Below the pieces are notes generated by a model that saw nothing but the letters and a program-made list of their open reading frames with translations, was not told the DNA's origin and made no database searches. Of a DNA stretch of 64,000 bases, positions 1-6,653 are shown piece by piece; position 1 is the first letter of the stretch; each line of letters opens with the position of its first letter. The stretch covers positions 1,393 to 65,392 of the forward strand of contig DEKK01000016.1 in the NCBI GenBank assembly GCA_002353815.1, read 5' to 3'. The DNA comes from Bifidobacteriaceae bacterium UBA2724 (lineage in GTDB: Bacteria; Actinomycetota; Actinomycetes; Actinomycetales; Bifidobacteriaceae). The translations under genes and the position numbers were made by a program.

Positions 1-2
1 CG

Positions 3-563
3 CTTGGCTCCGGTGTACAATACGAGAGCCGGGTTTCGCTGGGATACTTGAACCAGAGTTTTCAAAACGCTGTCAGGGATGGTATCCGTTACGGGCTGGA
101 GCAGGGCTTGTTCGGCTGGAACGTAACGGACTGTAAGATTTGCTTTGAATACGGGCTTTATTACAGTCCGGTCAGCACGCCGGCGGACTTCCGCTCATTG
201 GCCCCGATTGTATTGGAACAGGCATTGAAGGAATCAGGGACGCAACTGCTGGAACCTTATCTCTCCTTCACCCTCTATGCGCCCCGGGAATATCTTTCCA
301 AGGCTTATCATGATGCACCGAAATACTGTGCCACCATCGAAACGGTCCAGGTAAAAAAGGATGAAGTTGTCTTTACTGGCGAGATTCCCGCCCGCTGTAT
401 ACAGGCATACCGTACTGATCTGGCCTTTTACACCAACGGGCAGAGCGTATGCCTTACAGAACTGAAAGGATATCAGGCCGCTGTCGGTCAGCCGGTCATC
501 CAGCCCCGCCGTCCAAACAGCCGCCTGGACAAGGTGCGCCATATGTTTCAGAAGATAATGTAA
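3..563 (+). CDS. tet(W): Tetracycline resistance ribosomal protection protein Tet(W), C-terminal part (5' end outside window)
   Basis: The first 186 complete codons read in frame from the left edge as the C-terminal third of a Tet(M)/Tet(W)-type ribosomal protection GTPase, an EF-G-like protein that removes tetracycline from the ribosome. The GTPase domain lies outside the window; what is visible corresponds to the EF-G domain IV-V region. The sequence reads LGSGVQYESRVSLGYL at the start and ends QPRRPNSRLDKVRHMFQKIM, which I recognise as the Tet(W) C-terminus. Full Tet(W) is about 639 residues, so roughly 186 are here. Its base composition is visibly less GC-rich than the chromosomal genes to the right, and it is followed by recombinase debris, consistent with horizontal acquisition. 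Family assignment is very secure; intactness of the 5' half cannot be judged. Confidence 0.96.
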   Translation, partial: LGSGVQYESRVSLGYLNQSFQNAVRDGIRYGLEQGLFGWNVTDCKICFEYGLYYSPVSTPADFRSLAPIVLEQALKESGTQLLEPYLSFTLYAPREYLSKAYHDAPKYCATIETVQVKKDEVVFTGEIPARCIQAYRTDLAFYTNGQSVCLTELKGYQAAVGQPVIQPRRPNSRLDKVRHMFQKIM

Positions 564-644
564 CGTCTTGCGCAATGCAAGCGTTCATTGCTGGCTATTG
601 CGAAATATCATTGATAAAATCAGTATCAGAGAGGAGAAACTATT

Positions 645-824
645 TTGAACCAGGAACAGACGAATATTACAACAGGAAAGCAAATACGTCATCTGCGAAC
701 ACAATTGGGAATGACACAGGAAGAACTAGCCGGGGAATTGAATGTTACCCGGCAGGCACTTATGACGAGAACGGCACCCGCAGGCAGGACATTGAGATTT
801 ATTACAGCTTTGTCGGCAAGATAG
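645..824 (+). pseudogene. Truncated XRE-family HTH regulator start, joined to foreign sequence
   Basis: A TTG start at 645 has a good ribosome binding site (GAGGAG, 631-636). The first 39 codons encode an N-terminal XRE-type helix-turn-helix (MNQEQTNITTGKQIRHLRTQ, then LGMTQEELAGELNVTRQAL). This matches the usual start of short Firmicutes HTH regulators, but it stops exactly where the recognition helix should continue into an SNWE-type sequence. From about position 762 the DNA is that of a recombinase gene in another frame, so the HTH frame runs into unrelated codons and stops at 824. The product, if made, would be 59 residues and probably not a working repressor. It is part of the tet(W)-associated mobile segment. 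Confidence 0.7.
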
Positions 825-841
825 ACTTGCCGGAAGCCTAA
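762..841 (+). pseudogene. C-terminal remnant of a large serine recombinase
   Basis: In the frame ending at the TAA at 839-841, the last codons read YDENGTRRQDIEIYYSFVGK then IDLPEA. This resembles the conserved tail of Tn4451/TndX-type large serine recombinases, where a charged segment is followed by a 'I.Y.FVG' beta strand. No recombinase catalytic domain is present, and the upstream part of the frame belongs to other genes. It therefore looks like the last ~26 codons left after a deletion or recombination that fused it to the HTH start at about 757-765. The family assignment rests on a short tail only. Confidence 0.5.
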
Positions 842-842
842 C

Positions 843-896
843 GCCGTTCCTATCCGACACAGCCCTAAGTGCCGGATAGGAACGGCAAAATTTTTT
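843..896 (+). terminator. Rho-independent terminator after the tet(W) segment
   Basis: A perfect 14-bp stem (843-856 with 873-886, GCCGTTCCTATCCG and its complement) with a 16-nt loop is followed by AAAATTTTTT. It sits two bases after the recombinase remnant and would end transcription from the tet(W) side before the disrupted permease. Confidence 0.88.
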
Positions 897-923
897 ACAC
901 TTCTATTACTTCTTTATCGCACA

Positions 924-1543
924 TTAGCAAATGCACACAGGATGTCGCGTCTTATGAGCCAGTCCGCTTTCACGCACAGCCACGGCCACGTCGATTTGCG
1001 AAATGGCATGCAGTCCAAAGAAACCGGCAATCGTAACAATCAGAAAGCCAACTCCGATTCCTACCAGCAAAGCAACACCAGGTATGCCACCATGCATCCC
1101 CTCGAGATCAGGGAACGAGACACGTAGCGCCCAGGCAGCATACGCAGGCCATAGCAACGCTGCAGCTATTCCGCCCAATATGCAAGACACAAGTGCATCC
1201 ACCAGTAGCGATGACCAATATAATCCCTGGCTTTGCCTCACGCTCGCCCCAGCAAGCTGCCAGCGCGCAATTCTAGACGCATCCATTGCGATGCATGTTG
1301 AAACCACATTCGGAATGATGGCCAACACACCTAAAGCGATGAACGCCAGCTGCATCCCCCCAGTGAAATATATTCCTCGCTAATGTCCCTGAGACCAAAA
1401 TCAAGAGAACCGGCATAGGGCGAGCCAACGGCGATGAATCCCACGGATAGACACAACATGCACACAGAAACGGCAATGAAAACACCCAACACTATCCATT
1501 GCCGTATTGAGGCTTTCATTTCAGCCATGATGAATTTGAACAT
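924..1543 (-). pseudogene. FtsX/MacB-type ABC transporter permease, frameshifted and C-terminally truncated
   Basis: Two overlapping minus-strand frames together read as the first half of a FtsX-like permease. The N-terminal piece starts at the ATG at 1543 (MFKFIMAEMKASIRQW, preceded by GGGGAG) and contains one membrane segment. The reading shifts at a run of six C on the plus strand (1356-1361); one more G on the coding strand would join it to MQLAFIALGVLAIIPNVV, followed by a charged 'ARWQLAGAS' loop and two or more further membrane segments. The frame ends at 924 with SGLAHKTRHPVCIC. The related bifidobacterial permeases continue for a second half, so the gene also seems cut off at its 3' end where the tet(W) segment begins. 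It could be a decayed gene, or a phase-variable or sequencing-error homopolymer; the missing second half argues for decay. Confidence 0.65.
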
Positions 1544-1786
1544 ATTCTCCCCATACTTCTCTACTGACGTCAGCATTAGTTTTCTCGCGGCTTCTCATAA
1601 CAATAGCCTCGCAAGCCATGCAAGTGTCAGAATGAAATACAAACCAGCAACAACGCCGCGTCGCATGACACCCGAAGGCTACCTCGACACGCCGAAAGGA
1701 AGACAGAATAAAACACACATTTTGTCTATTAACCCTGGGATTCCGTCGCTTCCTCGGCCTCCTATGCGAGCCGACCCCAAGAAAAT

Positions 1787-1816
1787 GAAAAGGTCTTGAG
1801 CTATTGCTCAAGACCT
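1787..1816 (-). terminator. Terminator of the tRNA-Ile/tRNA-Ala transcript
   Basis: An 11-bp perfect stem (1791-1801 with 1806-1816, AGGTCTTGAGC) with a 4-nt loop lies five bases beyond the 3' end of tRNA-Ala. Read on the minus strand it is followed by TTTTCATTTTC. Confidence 0.85.
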
Positions 1817-1820
1817 GACG

Positions 1821-1893
1821 TGGAGCTAGCCGGGTTCGAACCGGCGACCCTCTGCTTGCAAAGCAGATGCGCTACCAGCTGCGCTATAGCCCC
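1821..1893 (-). tRNA. tRNA-Ala (UGC anticodon)
   Basis: The minus strand folds as a 73-nt tRNA: acceptor GGGGCTA pairing with TAGCTCC, D-arm with AGCTGGTAGCGC, anticodon loop CTTTGCAAG giving TGC, and T-arm GGTTCGAACC. The CCA end is not encoded. It lies 23 bp downstream of tRNA-Ile on the same strand, so the two are co-transcribed. Its 3' end faces the tet(W) segment. Confidence 0.96.
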
Positions 1894-1916
1894 GAAGTTG
1901 CACAAGATATGCAAAG

Positions 1917-1990
1917 TGGGCCCGGGAGGACTTGAACCTCCGACCTCATCCTTATCAGGGATGCGCTCTAACCACCTGAGCTACGGGCCC
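1917..1990 (-). tRNA. tRNA-Ile (GAU anticodon)
   Basis: The minus strand reads as a 74-nt tRNA beginning GGGCCCGTAGCTCAGGTGGT. The anticodon loop CTGATAAGG gives GAT and the T-loop is GGTTCAAGTCC. The acceptor stem GGGCCCG pairs fully with CGGGCCC. It is the first gene of the Ile-Ala tRNA pair. Confidence 0.96.
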
Positions 1991-2014
1991 TTTGTGTTTA
2001 TCACACAAGTGGAT

Positions 2015-2042
2015 ATATTACACCCATTCATTGATTCGTCAA
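2015..2042 (-). promoter_or_regulatory. Sigma70-type promoter of the tRNA-Ile/Ala pair
   Basis: On the minus strand, TTGACG (2037-2042) and TAATAT (2015-2020) are separated by 16 bp. Transcription would start about 18 bp before tRNA-Ile. Both hexamers are close to consensus and nothing else upstream competes. Confidence 0.7.
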
Positions 2043-2139
2043 TCGGCGTGTCGGGAAATGAAATCCGCCCAGACGTACGGATTCCACGCACTCCAACCGC
2101 CCCGACGCATGCAATCGCCGGAAGTGCTTCAATGGTGGC

Positions 2140-2931
2140 ATGCCGCCGACAACCCAACTTTCCGAAACCACGGATGCCGCACGCCGCGTAAGCACCGCGC
2201 ACCCCGCGAGCGCCACCGTGAGCGCCACCCAACGACCCGCGAGCGCCAGCACCGCAGCACCGCGCACCATGCGCCGCGCGCGACCTGCGCCACGGCGCAG
2301 CATGGCGTCCGCACCGACCGAGCGCACCGTTGACGGCATCACCTATATCATCACGCGCAAACACATCAAGAGCATGTACCTGCGCATCCGGCCCAGCGAT
2401 GGCGCGGTCATGGTGTCCGCGCCCTACGGCATGCCGCAGCCAACCATGGACACGTTCGTCACCACCCACCGCGCCTGGATCGACTCCACGCGCGAAAAGA
2501 TGATCAGGCGTCGCGAAAGCCGCGAGCTCGACTCGCTCGGGCACCACACCGACACCAACCTGTCGCCGCGCGAACTGTTCAAACTCAAGTGGACGCCCGA
2601 ACGCACGGCGCAGGCCACGGCGTATCTCGAAGCCCGCATCCCGCCCCTTCTCGCCATCTGGACCCCGCGGGTGGGGCGTGCCCCCACGCACATCACCTAC
2701 CGCGCCATGTCAAGCCGCTGGGGCTCGTGCACGCCCGCCACCGGTCGCATCCGCCTGAGCCTCGAACTGGCGGACGTGCCCGAACCGCTCATGGAATACG
2801 TGCTGGTGCACGAACTCGTGCACCTGTGGGAGCCCGGCCATGGCGCAGGGTTCCAGCGCCGCATGACGCAGCTCATGCCCGACTGGAAACAAAGACGGCA
2901 CGCGCTCAACGCCCTGTGGATCTATTCCTGA
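2140..2931 (+). CDS. YgjP/WLM-type zinc metallopeptidase (M48-related, SprT-like)
   Basis: The C-terminal half carries the HExxH-like zinc motif of the YgjP (DUF45) family: VHELVHL followed by EPGHGAGF, with a preceding 'SRWGSCT' segment and a terminal MPDWKQRR. Members are predicted zinc-dependent peptidases of unknown substrate; E. coli YgjP is the best-known relative. The frame is open from 2140, but residues 1-55 are a low-complexity Ala/Thr/Arg stretch without a clear ribosome binding site. The ATG at 2302 (MASAPTERTVDG) begins where family similarity starts, so the true start may be 2302. It is divergent from the tRNA pair and convergent with the SPFH gene. Confidence 0.82.
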   Translation: MPPTTQLSETTDAARRVSTAHPASATVSATQRPASASTAAPRTMRRARPAPRRSMASAPTERTVDGITYIITRKHIKSMYLRIRPSDGAVMVSAPYGMPQPTMDTFVTTHRAWIDSTREKMIRRRESRELDSLGHHTDTNLSPRELFKLKWTPERTAQATAYLEARIPPLLAIWTPRVGRAPTHITYRAMSSRWGSCTPATGRIRLSLELADVPEPLMEYVLVHELVHLWEPGHGAGFQRRMTQLMPDWKQRRHALNALWIYS

Positions 2932-3038
2932 CCACAGGCATCGAACGCATGCCGTCGGAGCATTGCGCCTACGCCGCGCTTCCCGGGGTGCGGCGCGCAC
3001 CGCGTCGCATCGCGCCACTCCCCGCGAGCGCACGTCGC

Positions 3039-3992
3039 TTACAGGCGATTGATCGTGTTGTGCGGATTCCTCAGCTGCTCGTCATCCGAGTCCTGCGTGG
3101 TGGTGTTCGTATTGAGGTCGTTGACCGCCATCGCGTTGGTGAGCTGCTGGAACAGCTCGGTGTAGCCGCCAGGCGTCGACGCCGGCAGCACCACGGTCTT
3201 GGCGTTGCGCGACTCAGACAGCGAGCGCAGCACATCGAGGTACTGGTTGAACAGCACGACGTTGTTCACGTCGTCGATGCTCATGCCCACGGCCTGCAGG
3301 CTCTTGATCTGGTCCACGATACCGCTTGCGATCTCGCGGCGGTAGTTCGCCTGGCCCTCGCCTTGGAGGCGCGTCTTCTCGGCGTCTGCGGCAGCCTGCG
3401 TCTCGATCTCGATGCGGTTTGCCTCGGCGCGTTCGCGCGTCGCTTCCTTTTCGCGCTGTGCGGCGTTGATGGAATCCATGGCCTGCTTGACCTGGCTGGA
3501 CGGATCGATGGAGGTGATCAGCGTCTTGACGACGGCGAAACCGAAGCGGCTCATCTCGGCGCCGACCGTGCGCTGCACGTCGGATGCCACGTCGTCCTTG
3601 CGGGCGAATGCGTCATCGAGCGACAGCATAGGGATGGCGGAACGCAGGGCGTCCTCCATGTAGCTGCGCAGCTGTGCACTCGGGTCCTGCAGCTCGTAGT
3701 ACGCGGTCGCGACCTGGTTGGGGTCCACGCGGAACTGCGTGGAGGCGATGACGGTCACGAACACGTTGTCGAGCGTCTTCGTCTCAAGCCGCACATCGAG
3801 CTGCAGCACGCGCAGGTTCGTCTTCTGCGCGATGCGGTCGAAGCCCGGGATCTTGGCATGCAGGCCGGCGAACGCAACCGACTTGTATTTGCCCAGTCGT
3901 TCGATCACATATGCCTGCTGCTGCGGCACGACGTACAGCGACGAGCCAATGAGCCACAGCAAAACAACGCCGACGATTATCAGCCCTACCAT
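3039..3992 (-). CDS. SPFH/Band 7 domain membrane protein (stomatin/QmcA-like)
   Basis: The 317-residue product has one N-terminal membrane segment (about residues 2-22), then an SPFH/Band 7 domain starting VVPQQQAYVIERLGKY and running to about residue 175. A charged, Ala/Glu-rich coiled coil follows (about 176-215, AAQREKEATRERAEANRIE). This architecture is that of stomatin and E. coli QmcA, which form oligomeric membrane scaffolds and may guide membrane proteases such as FtsH. It lacks the C-terminal membrane domain of flotillins. The start follows an AAAAAGGAG-type site. No partner NfeD or protease gene is adjacent, so its role here is inferred from family only. Confidence 0.88.
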   Translation of the reverse strand: MVGLIIVGVVLLWLIGSSLYVVPQQQAYVIERLGKYKSVAFAGLHAKIPGFDRIAQKTNLRVLQLDVRLETKTLDNVFVTVIASTQFRVDPNQVATAYYELQDPSAQLRSYMEDALRSAIPMLSLDDAFARKDDVASDVQRTVGAEMSRFGFAVVKTLITSIDPSSQVKQAMDSINAAQREKEATRERAEANRIEIETQAAADAEKTRLQGEGQANYRREIASGIVDQIKSLQAVGMSIDDVNNVVLFNQYLDVLRSLSESRNAKTVVLPASTPGGYTELFQQLTNAMAVNDLNTNTTTQDSDDEQLRNPHNTINRL

Positions 3993-4217
3993 TTTTCTCC
4001 TTTTTCAGTTTCATCTTTTCCAGAGCCATCCCAGGCAGCTCATCAGGCAGACCGCGAATCTGGCATTGTTGACAGACAACGGTGGCGTCACGCCTTCGCG
4101 CGCCAATCCCAGCGGCACTTCCCTAAAACTGCTTCAAGCGATGCGCATATCCAGTATCGCACACATGGCCGAAGACAGGACGACAGACAGGACGACCCCG
4201 CAGCGTCCGTCGCAGGG

Positions 4218-5684
4218 TCAGGCGGCGTCCGCCGCAGACGCGGCATCCGAGGCGGCGAATCCGGCCGCCGCACCGTTCGGATCGGCACCGGCGCCCGATA
4301 CTCCGTTTGAGGTGGCACCGGCGGCAGCGGCGTCAGTCGCGCCGTCCGCCGCCGCGACATTCGCCACGGCTCCGTTCGCCACCGCATCGCCCATGGACTC
4401 CTCCCGCTTGCGCACCTGGATGGTCTGGATGCGCCGTCCGTCCACGGAGGTCACAATCATGTCGTATCCGAAATCGGTGTGCACCGCCATGCCCACGTAG
4501 CCCATCTCGCCGGTGTGGGCCAGCATGTAGCCGGCCAGCGTCTCATACGGGCCGTCGTCGAGCTCGATGCCGGTGAGGTCGTGGAAGTCGTCCAGCGTCA
4601 TGCCGCCGTCCACCGTGATCCTGCCTTCGTGGAACGCCGGCTTGCCCTGGCCCTTCTCTGGCTCGGGCAGGTCGTATTCGTCGCGGATGTCGCCCACCAG
4701 CTCCTCGGTCATGTCTTCCAACGTCACGATGCCATCGGTCCCGCCGTATTCGTCGATGACCACAGCCAGATGGATGCCGCTTTTGCGTAGCAGCGACAGG
4801 CTCGGCAGCAGGCGCGACGTGCCCGGCAGCTTGATGCCCTGCCGCGTCACGTCGGCCACGTAGCGCGCCTTGGGGTCGCGCACGTCAAGCAGGTCGCGCA
4901 CATGCACGAAGCCCAGCACGTCATCGAAGTCCTTGCCGATCACCGGATAGCGCGAATACGGCTGGTCGCGCACGAATTCGGCGGCCTTGTCAATCGTGTC
5001 TTCGCCATGCAGGAACGTCACGTCCGCACGGGGGCGCATGACCTCGGAAACGCTGGTCTCCGCCGCGCCGAACACGTCTTCGAGGATCACGCGCTCGTCT
5101 TTCGAGAGGTTGGTGTTGGTGCTGACCAGCACGCGCAGCTCGTCGTCGCTGACCTCGCTCTGCGTTTCGTTGGGATCAAGCCCCATCAGGCGCACAAGCA
5201 GGTTCGTGTTTTTGCCGATGAGCCAGATGATCGGCGTGCAGATTGTGGCGAATGCGTCGATTGCGGGGACCACGGAGCGAGCGATCTCTTCGGATTTCTG
5301 CAATGCGATGCGCTTCGGGGTGAGCTCCGAGATGACGATGGAGAAGTACGAGATGATGAGCGTGAGCACGATGGTGACGATCGTGGCGGCGACCGATTCG
5401 GAGCACCCCATCCGCACCACCGAGGGCACGATGAACGGGGCGAGCGAGGATGCGCCGAACGACGCAGACAGGAATCCACACAGCGTCACGCCGATTTGCA
5501 CGGCGGACAGGAATCGGTTCGGGTCGCGCGCGACCCGTGCGACGCGGACGCCGCGGGCGTCTTGCTGTTCCATCTGCTCGATCTGCGAACCGCGCAGCGA
5601 CACGAGCGCCATCTCAGAGCACGAGAAGACGCTTCCCAGCAGCATGAAGAGAAAAATCAGCAAGACGTTAAGCCATACGGACAT
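4218..5684 (-). CDS. CorC/HlyC-type membrane protein with DUF21, CBS pair and CorC_HlyC domains
   Basis: The 488-residue product starts MSVWLNVLL, chosen because it opens the first membrane helix; an in-frame start 15 codons upstream (5729) is possible. Order of domains: DUF21 with four membrane segments (about 1-190, including SEMALVSLRGSQ), two CBS motifs (about 205-330, 'VMRPRADVTFL' and 'AVVIDEYGGTDGIVTLEDM'), and the C-terminal transporter-associated CorC_HlyC domain (about 350-425). The family is linked to Mg2+/Co2+ efflux; the name hemolysin is historical. The last ~55 residues are an Ala/Gly-rich tail of no known function, compositionally unlike the rest. No good Shine-Dalgarno sequence is visible before 5684. 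Confidence 0.88.
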   Translation of the reverse strand: MSVWLNVLLIFLFMLLGSVFSCSEMALVSLRGSQIEQMEQQDARGVRVARVARDPNRFLSAVQIGVTLCGFLSASFGASSLAPFIVPSVVRMGCSESVAATIVTIVLTLIISYFSIVISELTPKRIALQKSEEIARSVVPAIDAFATICTPIIWLIGKNTNLLVRLMGLDPNETQSEVSDDELRVLVSTNTNLSKDERVILEDVFGAAETSVSEVMRPRADVTFLHGEDTIDKAAEFVRDQPYSRYPVIGKDFDDVLGFVHVRDLLDVRDPKARYVADVTRQGIKLPGTSRLLPSLSLLRKSGIHLAVVIDEYGGTDGIVTLEDMTEELVGDIRDEYDLPEPEKGQGKPAFHEGRITVDGGMTLDDFHDLTGIELDDGPYETLAGYMLAHTGEMGYVGMAVHTDFGYDMIVTSVDGRRIQTIQVRKREESMGDAVANGAVANVAAADGATDAAAAGATSNGVSGAGADPNGAAAGFAASDAASAADAA

Positions 5685-5770
5685 ACTTATTAATCTAGCG
5701 CATAGCCACAACGCCACCACGGGGAGCACGGGGCACGGGGCAGGACGCGCCCGCCATGGGGCGCGGGGCG

Positions 5771-6376
5771 CTAGAAGCTCAGCACCTCCACGCGACCGGT
5801 GGACATGGAGTACCGCGCCCCGGCGAGATACAGGCTGTCGTCGGCGAGGTGTCGCCGGATGACGTCGGAATTGTCGACGAGGCGCTCGATGACCTGCGAC
5901 ACATGGATGCGCTCCACGTCGGCCGGGTCGTCGAGCTCGGCCTCGCGCGCAAGGTCGATGGAGTCCCGAAGCTCGCCCATGACGTGCGGCAGCTCATCCT
6001 CATGCCCGCCCTCCATAGCGGCCCGGACGGCGCCGCAATTCTCATGGGCGAGGACGACCAGCACCTTCACGCCCAGGTGCGACACCGCGTATTCCAGCGA
6101 TTCGGTGACGGCGGTGCCGAGCACGCAACCGGCGCTGCGCACGCAGAACAGGTCGCCGAGCCCCTGGTCGAAGATGATCTCCGGAGGCACGCGCGAATCG
6201 GCGCACGACAGCACCGCGGCCATGGGGTGCTGCCCCGCCAGCAGGCTTTCGCGCCGTGCGACGTCTTGGTTCCCGTGCTCGGACTTGCCCGACGCGAAGC
6301 GGCGGTTGCCTTCGAGCAGCTGGCCCCACACAGAGTTGGCGCCGTTTTCGTCAATCGAGGTAATCGTTTCACTCAT
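5771..6376 (-). CDS. Beta-class carbonic anhydrase
   Basis: A 201-residue cytoplasmic zinc enzyme that interconverts CO2 and bicarbonate. The zinc ligands are visible: Cys58 in SCADSRVPPE, and His111 and Cys114 in AHENCGAV. The Asp60-Arg62 dyad that gates the active site is present. Length matches bacterial beta carbonic anhydrases. Its neighbour on the same strand is PEP carboxylase, which consumes bicarbonate; in many bifidobacteria carbonic anhydrase is tied to growth at low CO2. The two genes are separated by the ppc terminator, so they are probably not one transcript, but the metabolic link is direct. Confidence 0.95.
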   Translation of the reverse strand: MSETITSIDENGANSVWGQLLEGNRRFASGKSEHGNQDVARRESLLAGQHPMAAVLSCADSRVPPEIIFDQGLGDLFCVRSAGCVLGTAVTESLEYAVSHLGVKVLVVLAHENCGAVRAAMEGGHEDELPHVMGELRDSIDLAREAELDDPADVERIHVSQVIERLVDNSDVIRRHLADDSLYLAGARYSMSTGRVEVLSF

Positions 6377-6593
6377 GGCCTCATTGTATGCCCGGACGCA
6401 TTGCCAGCCGATACCGGGTCACCTCGCGCCGCCGCACGGTGCACCACGCCCTGTGTCTGCGCGCCCCGCATCCCGTCACGCCGTGCCCTGCACGCCGCGC
6501 CTTGCACGCCGCCACGCCGCGCCCCACGCCCCGCAACGTACAATCCGCCCCCTCGTCATGCGCCCCGCACGCCGCCCCCATCCCGCCACAAAC

Positions 6594-6635
6594 AAAAAGG
6601 TCCGGCGTCCCGCCGAAGCGGAACGCCGGACCTTT
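6594..6635 (-). terminator. Rho-independent terminator of ppc
   Basis: The arms 6596-6613 and 6618-6635 form an 18-bp stem with one mismatch and a CGAA loop. Read on the minus strand, the stem runs directly into a T-tract and TTGTTT. It lies 19 bp after the ppc stop codon. Confidence 0.88.
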
Positions 6636-6653
6636 GCACAATTCAGCTACATA

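Noticed and set aside
1521..1811. 96-codon minus-strand frame overlapping the permease start
   Set aside because: It ends at an overlap that resembles gene coupling, but its Cys/Arg-rich sequence matches no ATPase or other family and it runs across the tRNA terminator.
2589..4310. Very long plus-strand frame across the metallopeptidase and SPFH genes
   Set aside because: Antisense shadow of the SPFH gene; composition is Arg/His-rich, as expected for the complement of GC-rich codons.
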